Positions 16,257 through 24,329 of a stretch of 46,765 nt of DNA are shown here, one piece after another (the stretch's first letter is position 1; every line of letters starts with the position of its first letter). This stretch comes from Planctomycetota bacterium (lineage in GTDB: Bacteria > Planctomycetota > Phycisphaerae > Sedimentisphaerales > Anaerobacaceae). The stretch is taken from contig JAMCWO010000005.1 of NCBI GenBank assembly GCA_023481165.1, positions 1 to 46,765 on the forward strand, given 5' to 3'. Both the position numbers and the translations under genes were made by a program. Under the pieces are notes generated by a model. That model ran no database searches. It was not told the DNA's origin and saw only the letters and a list, made by a program, of their open reading frames with translations.

Positions 16257-16821
16257 CGGACCTCCTTACCGATTTACGATTTATTATTCCCTATCTACAA
16301 TTCACCATCCAGTTGCTTGGTTATCATACAAGCACCCCGGTGGATGGTCAAGCAAAATCTCCCGTAGTCCGGAATGTCCCCCGAGAGGACGGATGCCGGA
16401 GGACAGACGACGGACAACAGAGGACAGACTGGGAACCGGGAACTGACAACTGAGAACTGCTTTTCAACCGCAGATGAACGCCGATCATGCCATTGCGAGC
16501 GAAGCGCGGCAGTCTGCCGGTTTCTTACCGACTACAGACTACCGACAACCAGTTCTACACCACAGAGACACGGAGGCCACGGAGAAAGTCATAAATCGTA
16601 AATCATAAATCATCAATCCAAAGACTACCGACAACCGATTCCTCCTGGCTGGGTCGCTGGGGCAAAAGACAAAGGAAGTCCCGCCAGGGACGACAGCCTC
16701 GAAACACGCAAAACTCCGATGAACCGCGAAGGGGAAATGCACGGGGCAAGGAATAAATGGGGCGTTAGCGATGTGGGTTACTGGGACGACCGCGCAAACG
16801 GCCCATTCGATACGGCGGACA
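16257..16821 (-). other. 565-bp intergenic region made largely of short word repeats
   Basis: No gene is supported. It holds copies of several dispersed motifs: TGATTTACGATTTATTA-type words (16265-16285 and 16592-16617), GGACAGA-type words (about 16402-16432), an ATTGCGAGCGAAGCGCGG element (16491-16518), CGACTACCGACAACC-type words (16528-16555, 16622-16640), an ACACGGAGGCCACGGAG element (about 16559-16585), and a copy at 16651-16695 of a longer element found inverted at 18612-18663. Confidence 0.7.
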
Positions 16822-17742
16822 TCAGGACGTACGTTGATGAGTAGCGCGGAGGCGAGACAACTCCGGATCGAGATAAAGCACTGGTCGGGAAGGCTCAGGC
16901 TCCGTCTTCTCAAAGACTAATTCGGAGGAAGAGAATAGGCCAGAGTTCTCCGTCTTCAGTCTCCGAGCAGCCATCCGACAGTATTCCCGATCAATCTCCA
17001 CACCAATGCTGCTCCGGCCATTCTTCAAGGCGGCAACCATCGTTGTACCGGAGCCACAGAAAGGATCGAGGACCGTGTCGCCCGAGAAAGAGAACATGCG
17101 AACCAATCGAGTGGCAAGCTCGAGCGGGAATGGCGCAGGATGGCTCCGCGTGGAGGCCCCGGGGATGCTCCATATCTGCTGAAACCACTGATCGAAATCC
17201 TTTTTGTCGATCTTGCTCTTCTCCCGTTGGCCGTTCGTGGGCTGCCGGTATCCACCGGGCTTTCTTTGCATCAAGATGAACTCGATGTCATTCTTGATAA
17301 TCGCATTCGGCTCGTATGGCTTTCCTAGAAATTTAGAGCCGTTTGGCACCTCGTAGGAAGCGTTGGCAATCTTATGCCATATAATGGGGTTGAGGTTATC
17401 GAACCCCATCTTGCGGCAACGCACCGCGATGTCTGCGTGGAGAGGAAATACGAGGTGACGGCCGAACTCGCGCCTCGATACGCAGACGTCCCCCACCACG
17501 CAGACAAGACGCCCACCTGGTACGAGGACACGCAGGACGTGACGCCATACGCTTTCAAGTTCGCCTAAGAACGTCTCGTAGTCATTGATATGACCCAGTT
17601 GGCTGTCGTTCTCATTGTATCGCTTGAGATTCCAGTAGGGTGGCGAAGTGACCACGAGATGCACACTCTCGGTCGGGATGAAGGACAAGTCCCTTGCGTC
17701 GCCATTGATCAGCTTGTGCGTAGTTCCATCCATAGGCGCCAT
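16822..17742 (-). CDS. Type II DNA methyltransferase, SPPY class (likely N4-cytosine)
   Basis: A 306-residue methylase. The catalytic motif TSPPYWNLKRY lies at the N-terminus (about residues 32-42), and the SAM-binding motif DPFCGSGTT in the C-terminal third, giving the beta-class order. SPPY is typical of N4-cytosine methylases, whereas N6-adenine enzymes usually have DPPY/NPPY. The start (ATG 17742 or 17733) lies inside the end of the endonuclease gene, overlapping by 25-34 nt, so the pair is translationally linked. It protects host DNA from the neighbouring endonuclease. Target sequence is unknown. Confidence 0.92.
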   Translation of the reverse strand: MAPMDGTTHKLINGDARDLSFIPTESVHLVVTSPPYWNLKRYNENDSQLGHINDYETFLGELESVWRHVLRVLVPGGRLVCVVGDVCVSRREFGRHLVFPLHADIAVRCRKMGFDNLNPIIWHKIANASYEVPNGSKFLGKPYEPNAIIKNDIEFILMQRKPGGYRQPTNGQREKSKIDKKDFDQWFQQIWSIPGASTRSHPAPFPLELATRLVRMFSFSGDTVLDPFCGSGTTMVAALKNGRSSIGVEIDREYCRMAARRLKTENSGLFSSSELVFEKTEPEPSRPVLYLDPELSRLRATHQRTS

Positions 17743-18470
17743 GTGACCATGACCAGATGCCCGATCAGCGATCTGGCAAATCTCTCCATTGACAAATCCT
17801 CGGCAGGCGTCACGTAATCGCCGTTCTCACCGGTTGCCGCCTGCGAGGTTATGAATGCCGCCGAAATGTAGTGCCTCTCCAAAACGAGCTTGCGGCAGAA
17901 AAGCTCATAACGTCGTGCATAGGATGATCCGACGAATTCGGGGAAGACCTTGAAGTGAGGCTCCTTTACGCTTACTGGGTGACTGGAGGCGGGACAGTCT
18001 TCGAGCATGAAGAAATAGCCAAGGAATGGCTGGGGACTCGCAAGATAAGCGCCCTCCCGATAGGCGGTCCACAAGTCCAGGGCGCTGCCCATTGCCTCCT
18101 CAGTTCGATTATTGAAGTTGTTCCCGAAGGACGGGCCCACTTGGGACTTGGCTTCGATTGCCGCGATCAGGGTACCCTCCTTCACAATGACTAGGTCCCA
18201 CTCTTTGGTCGGTCGAAAGAACCCGGGCAATTCAAGGGTCCTCTCGCAGAAGAGGTATTCGCGTGAGACTCCTGCATCACAAATAAGACTCGTGAACAGG
18301 TGGATGAAACCATCCATCTGGGCTCCACCTGTCACGGCCCCCCTTAGGCCTTGGTCGAGCTTGCCCACTTGCTGTTGTCTCCGACGTTGGGCTGATCGAG
18401 TCCTCCAATAATGCGCCACCGCCTCGCGGGTGCGTGCATCAAGGTTCTGTAACGTCCTATTCTCCTGCAT
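17709..18470 (-). CDS. XhoI/PaeR7I-family type II restriction endonuclease
   Basis: About 253 residues. The central block KEWDLVIVKEGTLIAAIEAK followed by SQVGPSFGNNFNNRTEEA and GSALDLWTAYREG is characteristic of the XhoI/PaeR7I family; within it the Asp and the EAK triad form the PD-(D/E)XK metal site. Known members cut CTCGAG, but specificity here is not proven. The frame opens at 18584, yet ATG 18470 gives the length of PaeR7I (about 246). No SD precedes it; TATAAT ends about 8 nt before the ATG, so the message could be nearly leaderless. Stop lies inside the methylase gene. Confidence 0.88.
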   Translation of the reverse strand: MQENRTLQNLDARTREAVAHYWRTRSAQRRRQQQVGKLDQGLRGAVTGGAQMDGFIHLFTSLICDAGVSREYLFCERTLELPGFFRPTKEWDLVIVKEGTLIAAIEAKSQVGPSFGNNFNNRTEEAMGSALDLWTAYREGAYLASPQPFLGYFFMLEDCPASSHPVSVKEPHFKVFPEFVGSSYARRYELFCRKLVLERHYISAAFITSQAATGENGDYVTPAEDLSMERFARSLIGHLVMVTWRLWMELRTS

Positions 18471-20219
18471 GGGGAGGATTATATCAGATTCCGGCTGCCT
18501 ATCCAGATTCGTGATGAAGTAAGCGACCACACTCGGAGGGCGTGGGAGAAACCGGCGGACGCACCGCATTTGTTGACGCGCCAAGTATACTGTCGAAGCA
18601 ATCTCCTGGCGTGGCTCCCGAGAGTCCCGCCGGGACTGGTTTGGTTCTTTGCCCCGGTGTCCCGATCACTTCTTCGGTGCCGCGCAAGACAACCTCCCCG
18701 CTGGTACCCGTAAAGCGTTAAACGCCTCGGTCCCCGCAAAGGCCGGGCGGGGTCCATCCCGGTTCCTCTGCGGCGGAAGAGGCAGTAGCCGGTAGCCAGT
18801 AGTCGGTAGTCGGTAGTCTGTAATCGGTAGGCGGTCTGTCCTCTGCCCTCCGTCCTCTGTCCTCGATTCTCTGCGTTCTTGGCGTCTTGGCGCGAGATAG
18901 GTTCTGCTTGCGACCACGTTCGTGCAACAGTCGAAAAGGTAGAACACCCTGCGAGCCAGAAATTCTTTACTCCTTCCGGCACAAGGGGTTACGCGATTCA
19001 TGGATGTCACGCGTGCACAGAATTTCGGCACGATTCGTGCAACACGGCCCCTAGATGGGGGAACACTCTGCCCCGGGGCGGCCCCTCGGGTCTATGATTC
19101 ATGAAGTATGATTTATGATTGGAAAGCGGAAGCAAGAGTCGTCAGGACGCGAACGAGTTGAATTGCGGTTTGCGGATCATGTCATTGCGAGCGAAGCGCG
19201 GCAATCTGCCTTGCGGATCGAAGACAGAGTTGCGGCCGGGCCGCCCAGCCTGCGGCCTGCCGCCTCCGGCCCGCGCGGACCGTCTGTACAAACAAACCAA
19301 TTCGGCCCGGCTGGGCAGGGCTAGGTTCCAAGTGGACGAAAGATGCGAAACAAAGCCAAAAGGCGGTAGTCGGTAGTCAGTAGCCGGTAGGCAGTTGTAC
19401 AAACAGACCCAATTGGCCGGAGCGAATCATGCGAAACAAACCCAATTCTCAGTCGGGCCGGGCGGGAGGGGGCCACAGGAGCGCGGGACACAGGGCAATC
19501 GTGCGAAACGAAGCCAATTCTGCCGGCGGGCCCGGGACCATTTGTCAGACAAACCCAATTTGCCGGGTCGGTTGCGGCCCCGGAGGGCAAATGGGCGAGA
19601 CAAACCCAATTCGGCGATGGCCGGGTGGCGTCCAGGGAACGCAATGTGCAAAACGAACCCAATTGAGCAGAAGTGTGAAGTGTGCAGTTTGAGGTTTGAA
19701 GTGCGAAACAAAGCCAATTTCACCCCTGGATGGGCGGGTAAGCCGACGGCGGGCGCAATCGTGCGAAACAAACCCAATTGCCCGAAGTCGAGGACTCCGT
19801 CTACCTCGCCCCGGACCGCACGGCGCAATCGTGCGAAACAAACCCAATTGCCCGAAGCGGGGCACCGAGGCGGTGTCGGCCGTTATGGCCGTGGAGAGCT
19901 CCCATTATTCCACTATTCCATCATTCCACCATTCCAATCCCCCTGCCGATTGTACAAAACGAACCCAATTTCGCCGGTCGGGGTGCGGCCGCAGAAGGCG
20001 AAACGCGCAAAACGAACCCAATTTCTGCCGACGGGACCGACCATACGAAACGAACCCAATTTCCGCCATGGCGAACGACCCCCGAGGGCGGGGGTCCTAC
20101 ATGGACGGCAGCAGGCTTTTTCGCTTGCCCCAGCGGGCGGGGGCCGGGATAATGCTGCCTCAATGGGGCCTTGGCGAAGGGGTTGGAGGCCTGAAAGACA
20201 CAGTGTTGGAGAATGACAG
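18471..20219 (+). other. 1.75-kb non-coding, repeat-rich region
   Basis: No gene is supported: long open frames here change with strand and encode only translated repeats. The first part (18471-19280) holds word repeats: 18612-18663 (inverted partner of 16651-16695), GTAGTCGGTAGTC-type words at 18784-18835, GTCCTCTG-type words at 18836-18868, TTCTTGGCGTCTTGGCG at about 18875-18893, ATGATTTATGATT words at 19094-19118, and the GCGAGCGAAGCGCGG element at 19183-19210. The rest is the AACCCAATT array described separately. Confidence 0.75.
19283..20062 (+). repeat. Array of about 14 degenerate repeats, core C(A/G)AACCCAATT
   Basis: Direct repeats with consensus GTGCGAAACAAACCCAATT occur at about 19285, 19344, 19396, 19429, 19500, 19541, 19590, 19643, 19701, 19762, 19832, 19952, 20008 and 20043. 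The 5' part alternates between TGCGAAAC and TGTACAAA; the AACCCAATT core is best kept. Spacing varies from 33 to 120 nt and the intervening DNA is GC-rich and mostly unique, except that two copies (19762, 19832) share about 35 nt including flanks. All copies point the same way. It is not a CRISPR because repeats are degenerate and spacers irregular. The array ends about 160 bp before the YXWGXW gene. Confidence 0.85.
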
Positions 20220-21818
20220 ATGAGACTTGCCGTCATCATGATGATGCTGGTTTGGGCTGCCGGTCCGCTCTATGCTCAGAATCCGGACCAGCCGCCGCCT
20301 ACGCCGGAACAGGAGCAGCCTGAAGTTCTCACCAGCGGGCCGGTGCACGAGGCCTTTGCGGAACCTGTCAATCTGGAGCCTCAGGCGGGCCTGGTGGTCT
20401 CGGACGAGCCGCCGGCCCAGATCCAGGAAGTCCCACCGGACGAGAAGCCGGCCGGCACGCAGTTCGTCTGGGTGCCGGGCTACTGGGCCTGGGATGCGAG
20501 CCGCCATGGCTATATCTGGGTCAGCGCCTGCTGGCGGGCTGCGCCGCCTAAGACATACTGGGTCCCGGGCTACTGGGCCCGCGTGCCCGAGGGCTGGGAG
20601 TGGATTCCCGGCTTCTGGGCCCCGGTCGCCAATCAGAAGATCGACTATCTCCCCGCCCCGCCGGAGATTGAAGACTTGGACCCGTCCGGTCTGCCGCCGT
20701 CTCCGGACGATATCTGGGTGCCGCCCTGCCACTATTGGTACGAGGGGCACTACATCCTGCGCTCCGGGTACTGGCTCCACGGGCAGCCAGGCTGGATCTG
20801 GATCCCGTCGCACTATACCTGGACGCCGCGTGGCTATGTCTTCGTGCCGGGGCACTGGGACTACGCGCTGGACCGCCGCGGCGTGCTGTTCGCGCCGGTT
20901 TACTTCCCGCATCACATCCACAGGCGGCCGGGATTCTCCTATCGGCTCAGCATTGTCGTCGATCTCGGCGTGTTGCGGGTCAACCTGTTCACCTATCCGC
21001 GCTACAGCCACTATTGCTTTGGGGATTGGTATGACGACGCTTTCCTCCGCATCGGCATCTACCCCCGCTGGGAGAGCGAGCGAATTCGCGTATGTTATGA
21101 CCCCATCTACCGTTATGACCGCTGGCGGCACATCAGGACCGATGCTCATTGGGTAGAGAACGAGCGTCACCAGTACGACCTCCGCCGGGCGGATCGGAAT
21201 CTTCGCCCGCCGCGCACCTATCACGAGATGGAGGTCCGGGAGGCCAAGCTGCCCGAGCTGCAACGGCGGAATCTGCAGATCGCTCGGCCCCTGAACCGGG
21301 TCATCGCCCGCCAAACGACACCGCTGAAGTTTGAGCCGGTCAGCAGTAGCGAGCAGAAGAGGATCACGCGGCAGACGACCGAGGTGCGCAAGTTCGGCAA
21401 CGAACGCGTTCGCTGGGAATCGCCGGCCACCAGCCGCAGGACGATTCCGCCGCTGGCGAAACGCCAGGAGGCCGCGAAGCCATCCGCCGAGCATAAGGAG
21501 CCGACGGTCGGGGCGCCGGAGCGAAAGGCCCCTGTAAATCCGCCCACGGCATCGACGTCCACAGAGCGCAAAGTTGCAGGCCCGGCGCCGGCGGAGCACG
21601 CGCCACCGTTCGTTTCCCCCCGCGACCTGCACGTGACCAAGCCGGAGAGTGTGAGAATCCCCCGGCCGCCGATCATCGGCCGAGCGGTCACGCCCGGCAG
21701 CCAAGAGGTTGGCACGCCGTCCAACCCCACGGCGGAGCGGCAGAGCCCGCGCGATCTCAAGGGCAGAGGCGCGGAGAGAAGCAGGAACAAAGGAAAGGAC
21801 GAAGAAAGAGCCCGATAG
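20220..21818 (+). CDS. Secreted YXWGXW/WVPGYW-repeat protein
   Basis: A 532-residue protein with a signal peptide (MRLAVIMMMLVWAAGPLYA, cleavage about residue 19). It then has aromatic tandem motifs: WVPGYWAWDA, WVPGYWARVPEGW, WIPGFWAPV, later WIPSHYTWTPRGYVFVPGHW. The middle resembles a compact Tyr/Trp-rich domain; the C-terminal 200 residues are low-complexity, Pro/Arg/Lys-rich. Proteins with these repeats are frequent in Planctomycetota and proteobacteria, and are envelope-associated with no known function. ATG has GGAG 8-9 nt upstream. A 514-residue open frame on the other strand is a shadow. It is transcribed alone, convergent with the second HPF. Confidence 0.8.
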   Translation: MRLAVIMMMLVWAAGPLYAQNPDQPPPTPEQEQPEVLTSGPVHEAFAEPVNLEPQAGLVVSDEPPAQIQEVPPDEKPAGTQFVWVPGYWAWDASRHGYIWVSACWRAAPPKTYWVPGYWARVPEGWEWIPGFWAPVANQKIDYLPAPPEIEDLDPSGLPPSPDDIWVPPCHYWYEGHYILRSGYWLHGQPGWIWIPSHYTWTPRGYVFVPGHWDYALDRRGVLFAPVYFPHHIHRRPGFSYRLSIVVDLGVLRVNLFTYPRYSHYCFGDWYDDAFLRIGIYPRWESERIRVCYDPIYRYDRWRHIRTDAHWVENERHQYDLRRADRNLRPPRTYHEMEVREAKLPELQRRNLQIARPLNRVIARQTTPLKFEPVSSSEQKRITRQTTEVRKFGNERVRWESPATSRRTIPPLAKRQEAAKPSAEHKEPTVGAPERKAPVNPPTASTSTERKVAGPAPAEHAPPFVSPRDLHVTKPESVRIPRPPIIGRAVTPGSQEVGTPSNPTAERQSPRDLKGRGAERSRNKGKDEERAR

Positions 21819-21915
21819 TTCCGGCCCTCCATTTCGGTGCGCTAGCCCGTGATCCGGCTCCTCAGGTACGCCCGGTTGGACGCATCTCCGCGAGACCGTC
21901 GGATGTCGGGTTCTG

Positions 21916-22251
21916 CTAACCGACCGTTATGCCATAAGCCACCGCCGGCTTGGGGGTGTGCTTTCTGTTTCTCCTGCTTTTGGCTCTGGATGAGTTGCGC
22001 TCCAGGTCGCGCGTGGCCCGGTTGATCGAGCCATAGGCATTGTCCGCGGTCTCCTGGGCAACGAAGCGATGCCTCTTCTTGCCGCTGGCGATGATCCGGG
22101 CGATCGCCGAGCCGTTGGTTCCGCGGCGAAGCGTCACCGTTACATCGTCAAGGTTATGATAGTACTTGGCCAGGCTGGTAGCCTTTTGGGCCACGTACGC
22201 TTTGAAGTCGCTGGAGATTTTGACATTCTGCCCGCTGATTCTTAGAAGCAT
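21916..22251 (-). CDS. HPF/RaiA-like ribosome-associated protein (paralogue 2)
   Basis: About 111 residues with the HPF fold: LLRISGQNVKISSDFKAYV, ATSLAKYYHNLDDVTVTLRR, then DNAYGSINRATRDLERNSSRA with a basic, Lys/Arg/Ser-rich tail. The tail differs from that of paralogue 1, so binding behaviour may differ. ATG 22251 has GGAGGTG 6 nt upstream and is preferred to the earlier GTG. It lies 18 nt after a 28-codon ORF with its own strong SD. Role in hibernation is inferred from the family. Confidence 0.85.
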   Translation of the reverse strand: MLLRISGQNVKISSDFKAYVAQKATSLAKYYHNLDDVTVTLRRGTNGSAIARIIASGKKRHRFVAQETADNAYGSINRATRDLERNSSRAKSRRNRKHTPKPAVAYGITVG

Positions 22252-22269
22252 CGATAGCACCTCCACTGG

Positions 22270-22356
22270 TTAGAAAGACATCCCGTTGAAGCGCGAAAAC
22301 TGAATAAGAAACACCGGAAGGAACAAAGGGCCTGCCATAGAAGCGAATCTAAACAT
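22270..22356 (-). CDS. Small ORF (28 aa) upstream of the second HPF
   Basis: An ATG with CAGGAGG 8-9 nt upstream opens 28 codons encoding a hydrophobic peptide (MFRFASMAGPLFLPVF, then LIQFSRFNGMSF). It ends 18 nt before the hpf-like start. It could be a leader peptide or a small membrane protein. No homologue is recognised. The SD and position are the only support. Confidence 0.4.
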   Translation of the reverse strand: MFRFASMAGPLFLPVFLIQFSRFNGMSF

Positions 22357-22498
22357 GCGTCGAATCCTCCTGTGACACAGGTGGAATCAGAAACTCAACA
22401 TGCATCTTCTACAAGTTAAGATACGGCCGAGCCGACTTTCGGGTTCACAGCCCGGACAGCAGGACTCCCTAAGTGTCTCCACCACAAGGGTTTACGTA

Positions 22499-22513
22499 CG
22501 CACGGTCCGTGCG
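22499..22513. other. Perfect 7+7 palindrome (CGCACGG-N-CCGTGCG)
   Basis: A near-continuous palindrome just past the stop of the MntP remnant. With a 1-nt centre it is more like a dimer-binding site than a terminator hairpin; no T-run follows on either strand. Confidence 0.4.
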
Positions 22514-22516
22514 ATT

Positions 22517-22636
22517 TCACGCCGTGAGATGCTCGATGACGATCTTGACGCCGATGGCGATGAGGATGAGGATGAGCCCGCCGACGATCTCGACGTTGCT
22601 CTCGAAGAAATGGCCGAAGCGTTTGCCGAGGGTCAC
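22517..22636 (-). CDS. 39-residue MntP C-terminal remnant coupled to the Mn exporter gene
   Basis: GTG overlaps the TGA of the GDT1-like gene (GTGA), with AAGGA just upstream. The product (TLGKRFGHFFESNVEIVGG, then LILILIAIGVKIVIEHLTA) matches the C-terminal end of MntP-type Mn2+ efflux pumps: GK-FG, E-x-GG and a last membrane helix ending IEHL. The rest of mntP is absent; upstream DNA encodes GDT1 in another frame. It is either a deletion scar that still happens to be translatable or a retained mini-protein. Frame is intact over all 39 codons. Confidence 0.6.
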   Translation of the reverse strand: MTLGKRFGHFFESNVEIVGGLILILIAIGVKIVIEHLTA

Positions 22637-23337
22637 TGCTTCCTTGTCAGGCGGGCGACAAGCCACATGGCGAAGAGGACCGCCGGGACAGCGGCGATCA
22701 AGATCCCGTGATACCAGGGAGAATTCGGGGGCAACAACTCATCCAGAGCATCATGCAAGCCCAGCAGTCCAAAGCCCGCGAAACCACAGGCCGCGATCCA
22801 TTTGACCAACCTCTCGGGAATATGTCGATGAAGAACAATGCCGACGACAATGCCGATGCCGTCAGCGATCAGCATCCCAGTGGTGGTCCCCATCCAGACA
22901 GGCACGATCTGTCGGGCTTTGACGATCCAACCTGCGCCGCCGACCTTTACCGCTTGCTCGGCGGCCAAGGCAATCGTCATCAACTGGGTCTTGTCGCCCA
23001 TTTCCGCCAGAAAGAAGGCGACAGCGACCGTCCAGAAGGCACTTCGTCCCTGGCGCTGGTCTTCCCCTTCCAGCTCGTCACCCCGGACGGTCCACAGGGC
23101 GAAGGCGATGAACGAGGCGCCCGCCGCCAGCTTGATCCAGGCGATGGGCAGAAACTGCGTGGCGACGTTCCCGACAGCCACGGCCAGCAGATGATTGGCA
23201 AGCGTGGCCCCGAACACCGCCCAAAGAACGGTCTGCCAGCGGAAACGGCTCGCAAACGCCATGGCCAGCAATTGCGTTTTGTCGCCCATTTCCGCCAACA
23301 CAACGGCGACCATCGCCAGCAAAAATGCACTGATCAA
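22633..23337 (-). CDS. GDT1/TMEM165 (UPF0016) family Mn2+/Ca2+ exporter
   Basis: A 234-residue six-helix membrane protein. The diagnostic E-x-G-D-K-T motif occurs twice, in FLLAMVAVVLAEMGDKTQLL (near residue 18) and FFLAEMGDKTQLMT (near residue 113), as expected for the internally duplicated family, which exports Mn2+ in bacteria. The start is TTG with AAAGGAG 7 nt upstream. No yybP-ykoY-like leader is possible, since the metallophosphoesterase gene ends 41 nt upstream. It overlaps the MntP remnant in a GTGA. Confidence 0.93.
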   Translation of the reverse strand: MISAFLLAMVAVVLAEMGDKTQLLAMAFASRFRWQTVLWAVFGATLANHLLAVAVGNVATQFLPIAWIKLAAGASFIAFALWTVRGDELEGEDQRQGRSAFWTVAVAFFLAEMGDKTQLMTIALAAEQAVKVGGAGWIVKARQIVPVWMGTTTGMLIADGIGIVVGIVLHRHIPERLVKWIAACGFAGFGLLGLHDALDELLPPNSPWYHGILIAAVPAVLFAMWLVARLTRKQ

Positions 23338-23378
23338 GCTTGCTCTCCTTTAATCCTGATTCGGGGCACCAACAACCA

Positions 23379-24329
23379 CTACGGCTGCTCCGGCACGATG
23401 TCGAACACGGCAATTTCCGGCCGGGCGAGAAAACGCACCTGGGGTCCGGGCCGCGGTTCCAGGCCGAGGCCCCGGTTGACATAGAGCGTGGTTTGTCCCA
23501 CGCGATAGAGGCCGGTCTCGTACTTCTTGCCGAATTTCGAGAAGGTGATCAAGGCACCGTACCAGGGCAAGGCCACCTGCCCACCGTGGGTGTGGCCGCA
23601 AAGGTACAGATCGATACCCGGGCCGCTGACATCCTCAACCAGGTCCGGCGTGTGGTACAGAAAGACATTGAACCGGTCGCTCGGAAGAGCCTTGACGGAA
23701 TCGATTGGGACATGGGAGCGGACGAAGTTGAGGCCCGAGATGCCGAGACTATCGGGACCCTTGGCCACGGTGACTGCCTCCTGATTGAGCCAGCGAAAAC
23801 CTGCGCCGTCGAGCAGATCGGGCAGCCGCGGCCAACCGCCGTCCTGATTGCCGAGCACAGCGAATTTCCCCAGCGGGGCCTGCAGCCGAGTGAGTGCGTC
23901 GCGCAGGTGCGGCAGACCCGATGTATGGTTGAGATAGTCGCCCGTGGCCACGATGACATCGGGCTTGAGAGAATTGATGATCTGCACCATCTTCTCTTCG
24001 TTGCGGATTCTCCCGTCGCAATGCAGGTCGGAGATCTGCACGATGCGAAAGCCGGCGGTCTTGAGCTTGGGCGTATGGATGGTCGTCACGTGGACCTCGA
24101 CCCAGTTCGGCTCAATGAAACGGCCGTACAGCCAGCAGCCGACCCCGACGACGGCAACGAGGTGGAGAATGAGGTAACGTCGGGCGAACAGTTCGCTCTT
24201 GCCGGGCCGCTTGCAGATTCGGCCCCAGACATAATCGACCAGCAGCAATGTCTCCGCGCCATAGAGGAAGAGGAGAAGCAGCAGGAAGATGAGCAGGGAG
24301 ATCCCTTCACGGAGCGACATCGTAATCAT
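23379..24329 (-). CDS. Membrane-anchored metallophosphoesterase
   Basis: About 316 residues: two or three N-terminal hydrophobic segments (LLIFLLLLLFLYGA; YLILHLVAVVGVGCWLYG), then a calcineurin-like domain with QISDLHCDGR, ATGDYLNH, LGNQDGG, LYHTPDL and LCGHTHGGQ. This resembles YkuE/YaeI-type phosphoesterases acting near the membrane, for example on lipid-linked substrates. The usual GNH(D/E) is GNQD here, so the catalytic His is replaced. ATG 24329 overlaps the DUF1638 stop in an ATGA. The frame upstream of it is the DUF1638 gene read out of frame. Confidence 0.88.
   Translation of the reverse strand: MITMSLREGISLLIFLLLLLFLYGAETLLLVDYVWGRICKRPGKSELFARRYLILHLVAVVGVGCWLYGRFIEPNWVEVHVTTIHTPKLKTAGFRIVQISDLHCDGRIRNEEKMVQIINSLKPDVIVATGDYLNHTSGLPHLRDALTRLQAPLGKFAVLGNQDGGWPRLPDLLDGAGFRWLNQEAVTVAKGPDSLGISGLNFVRSHVPIDSVKALPSDRFNVFLYHTPDLVEDVSGPGIDLYLCGHTHGGQVALPWYGALITFSKFGKKYETGLYRVGQTTLYVNRGLGLEPRPGPQVRFLARPEIAVFDIVPEQP

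Noticed and set aside
19283-20062. CRISPR array
   Set aside because: Repeats are degenerate, spacing ranges from 33 to 120 nt, spacers are not of uniform length, and no cas genes are present.
19395-20216. 273-codon ORF rich in KTNPI/ETNPI motifs
   Set aside because: It is the translated repeat array; similar frames open in other phases and on the other strand.
20160-21704. 514-codon minus-strand frame opposite the YXWGXW gene
   Set aside because: The plus-strand gene has signal peptide, SD and family repeats; the opposite frame has none.
23338-23378. Mn riboswitch (yybP-ykoY) before the GDT1-like gene
   Set aside because: Only 41 nt separate it from the previous gene, too short, and no typical motif is present.
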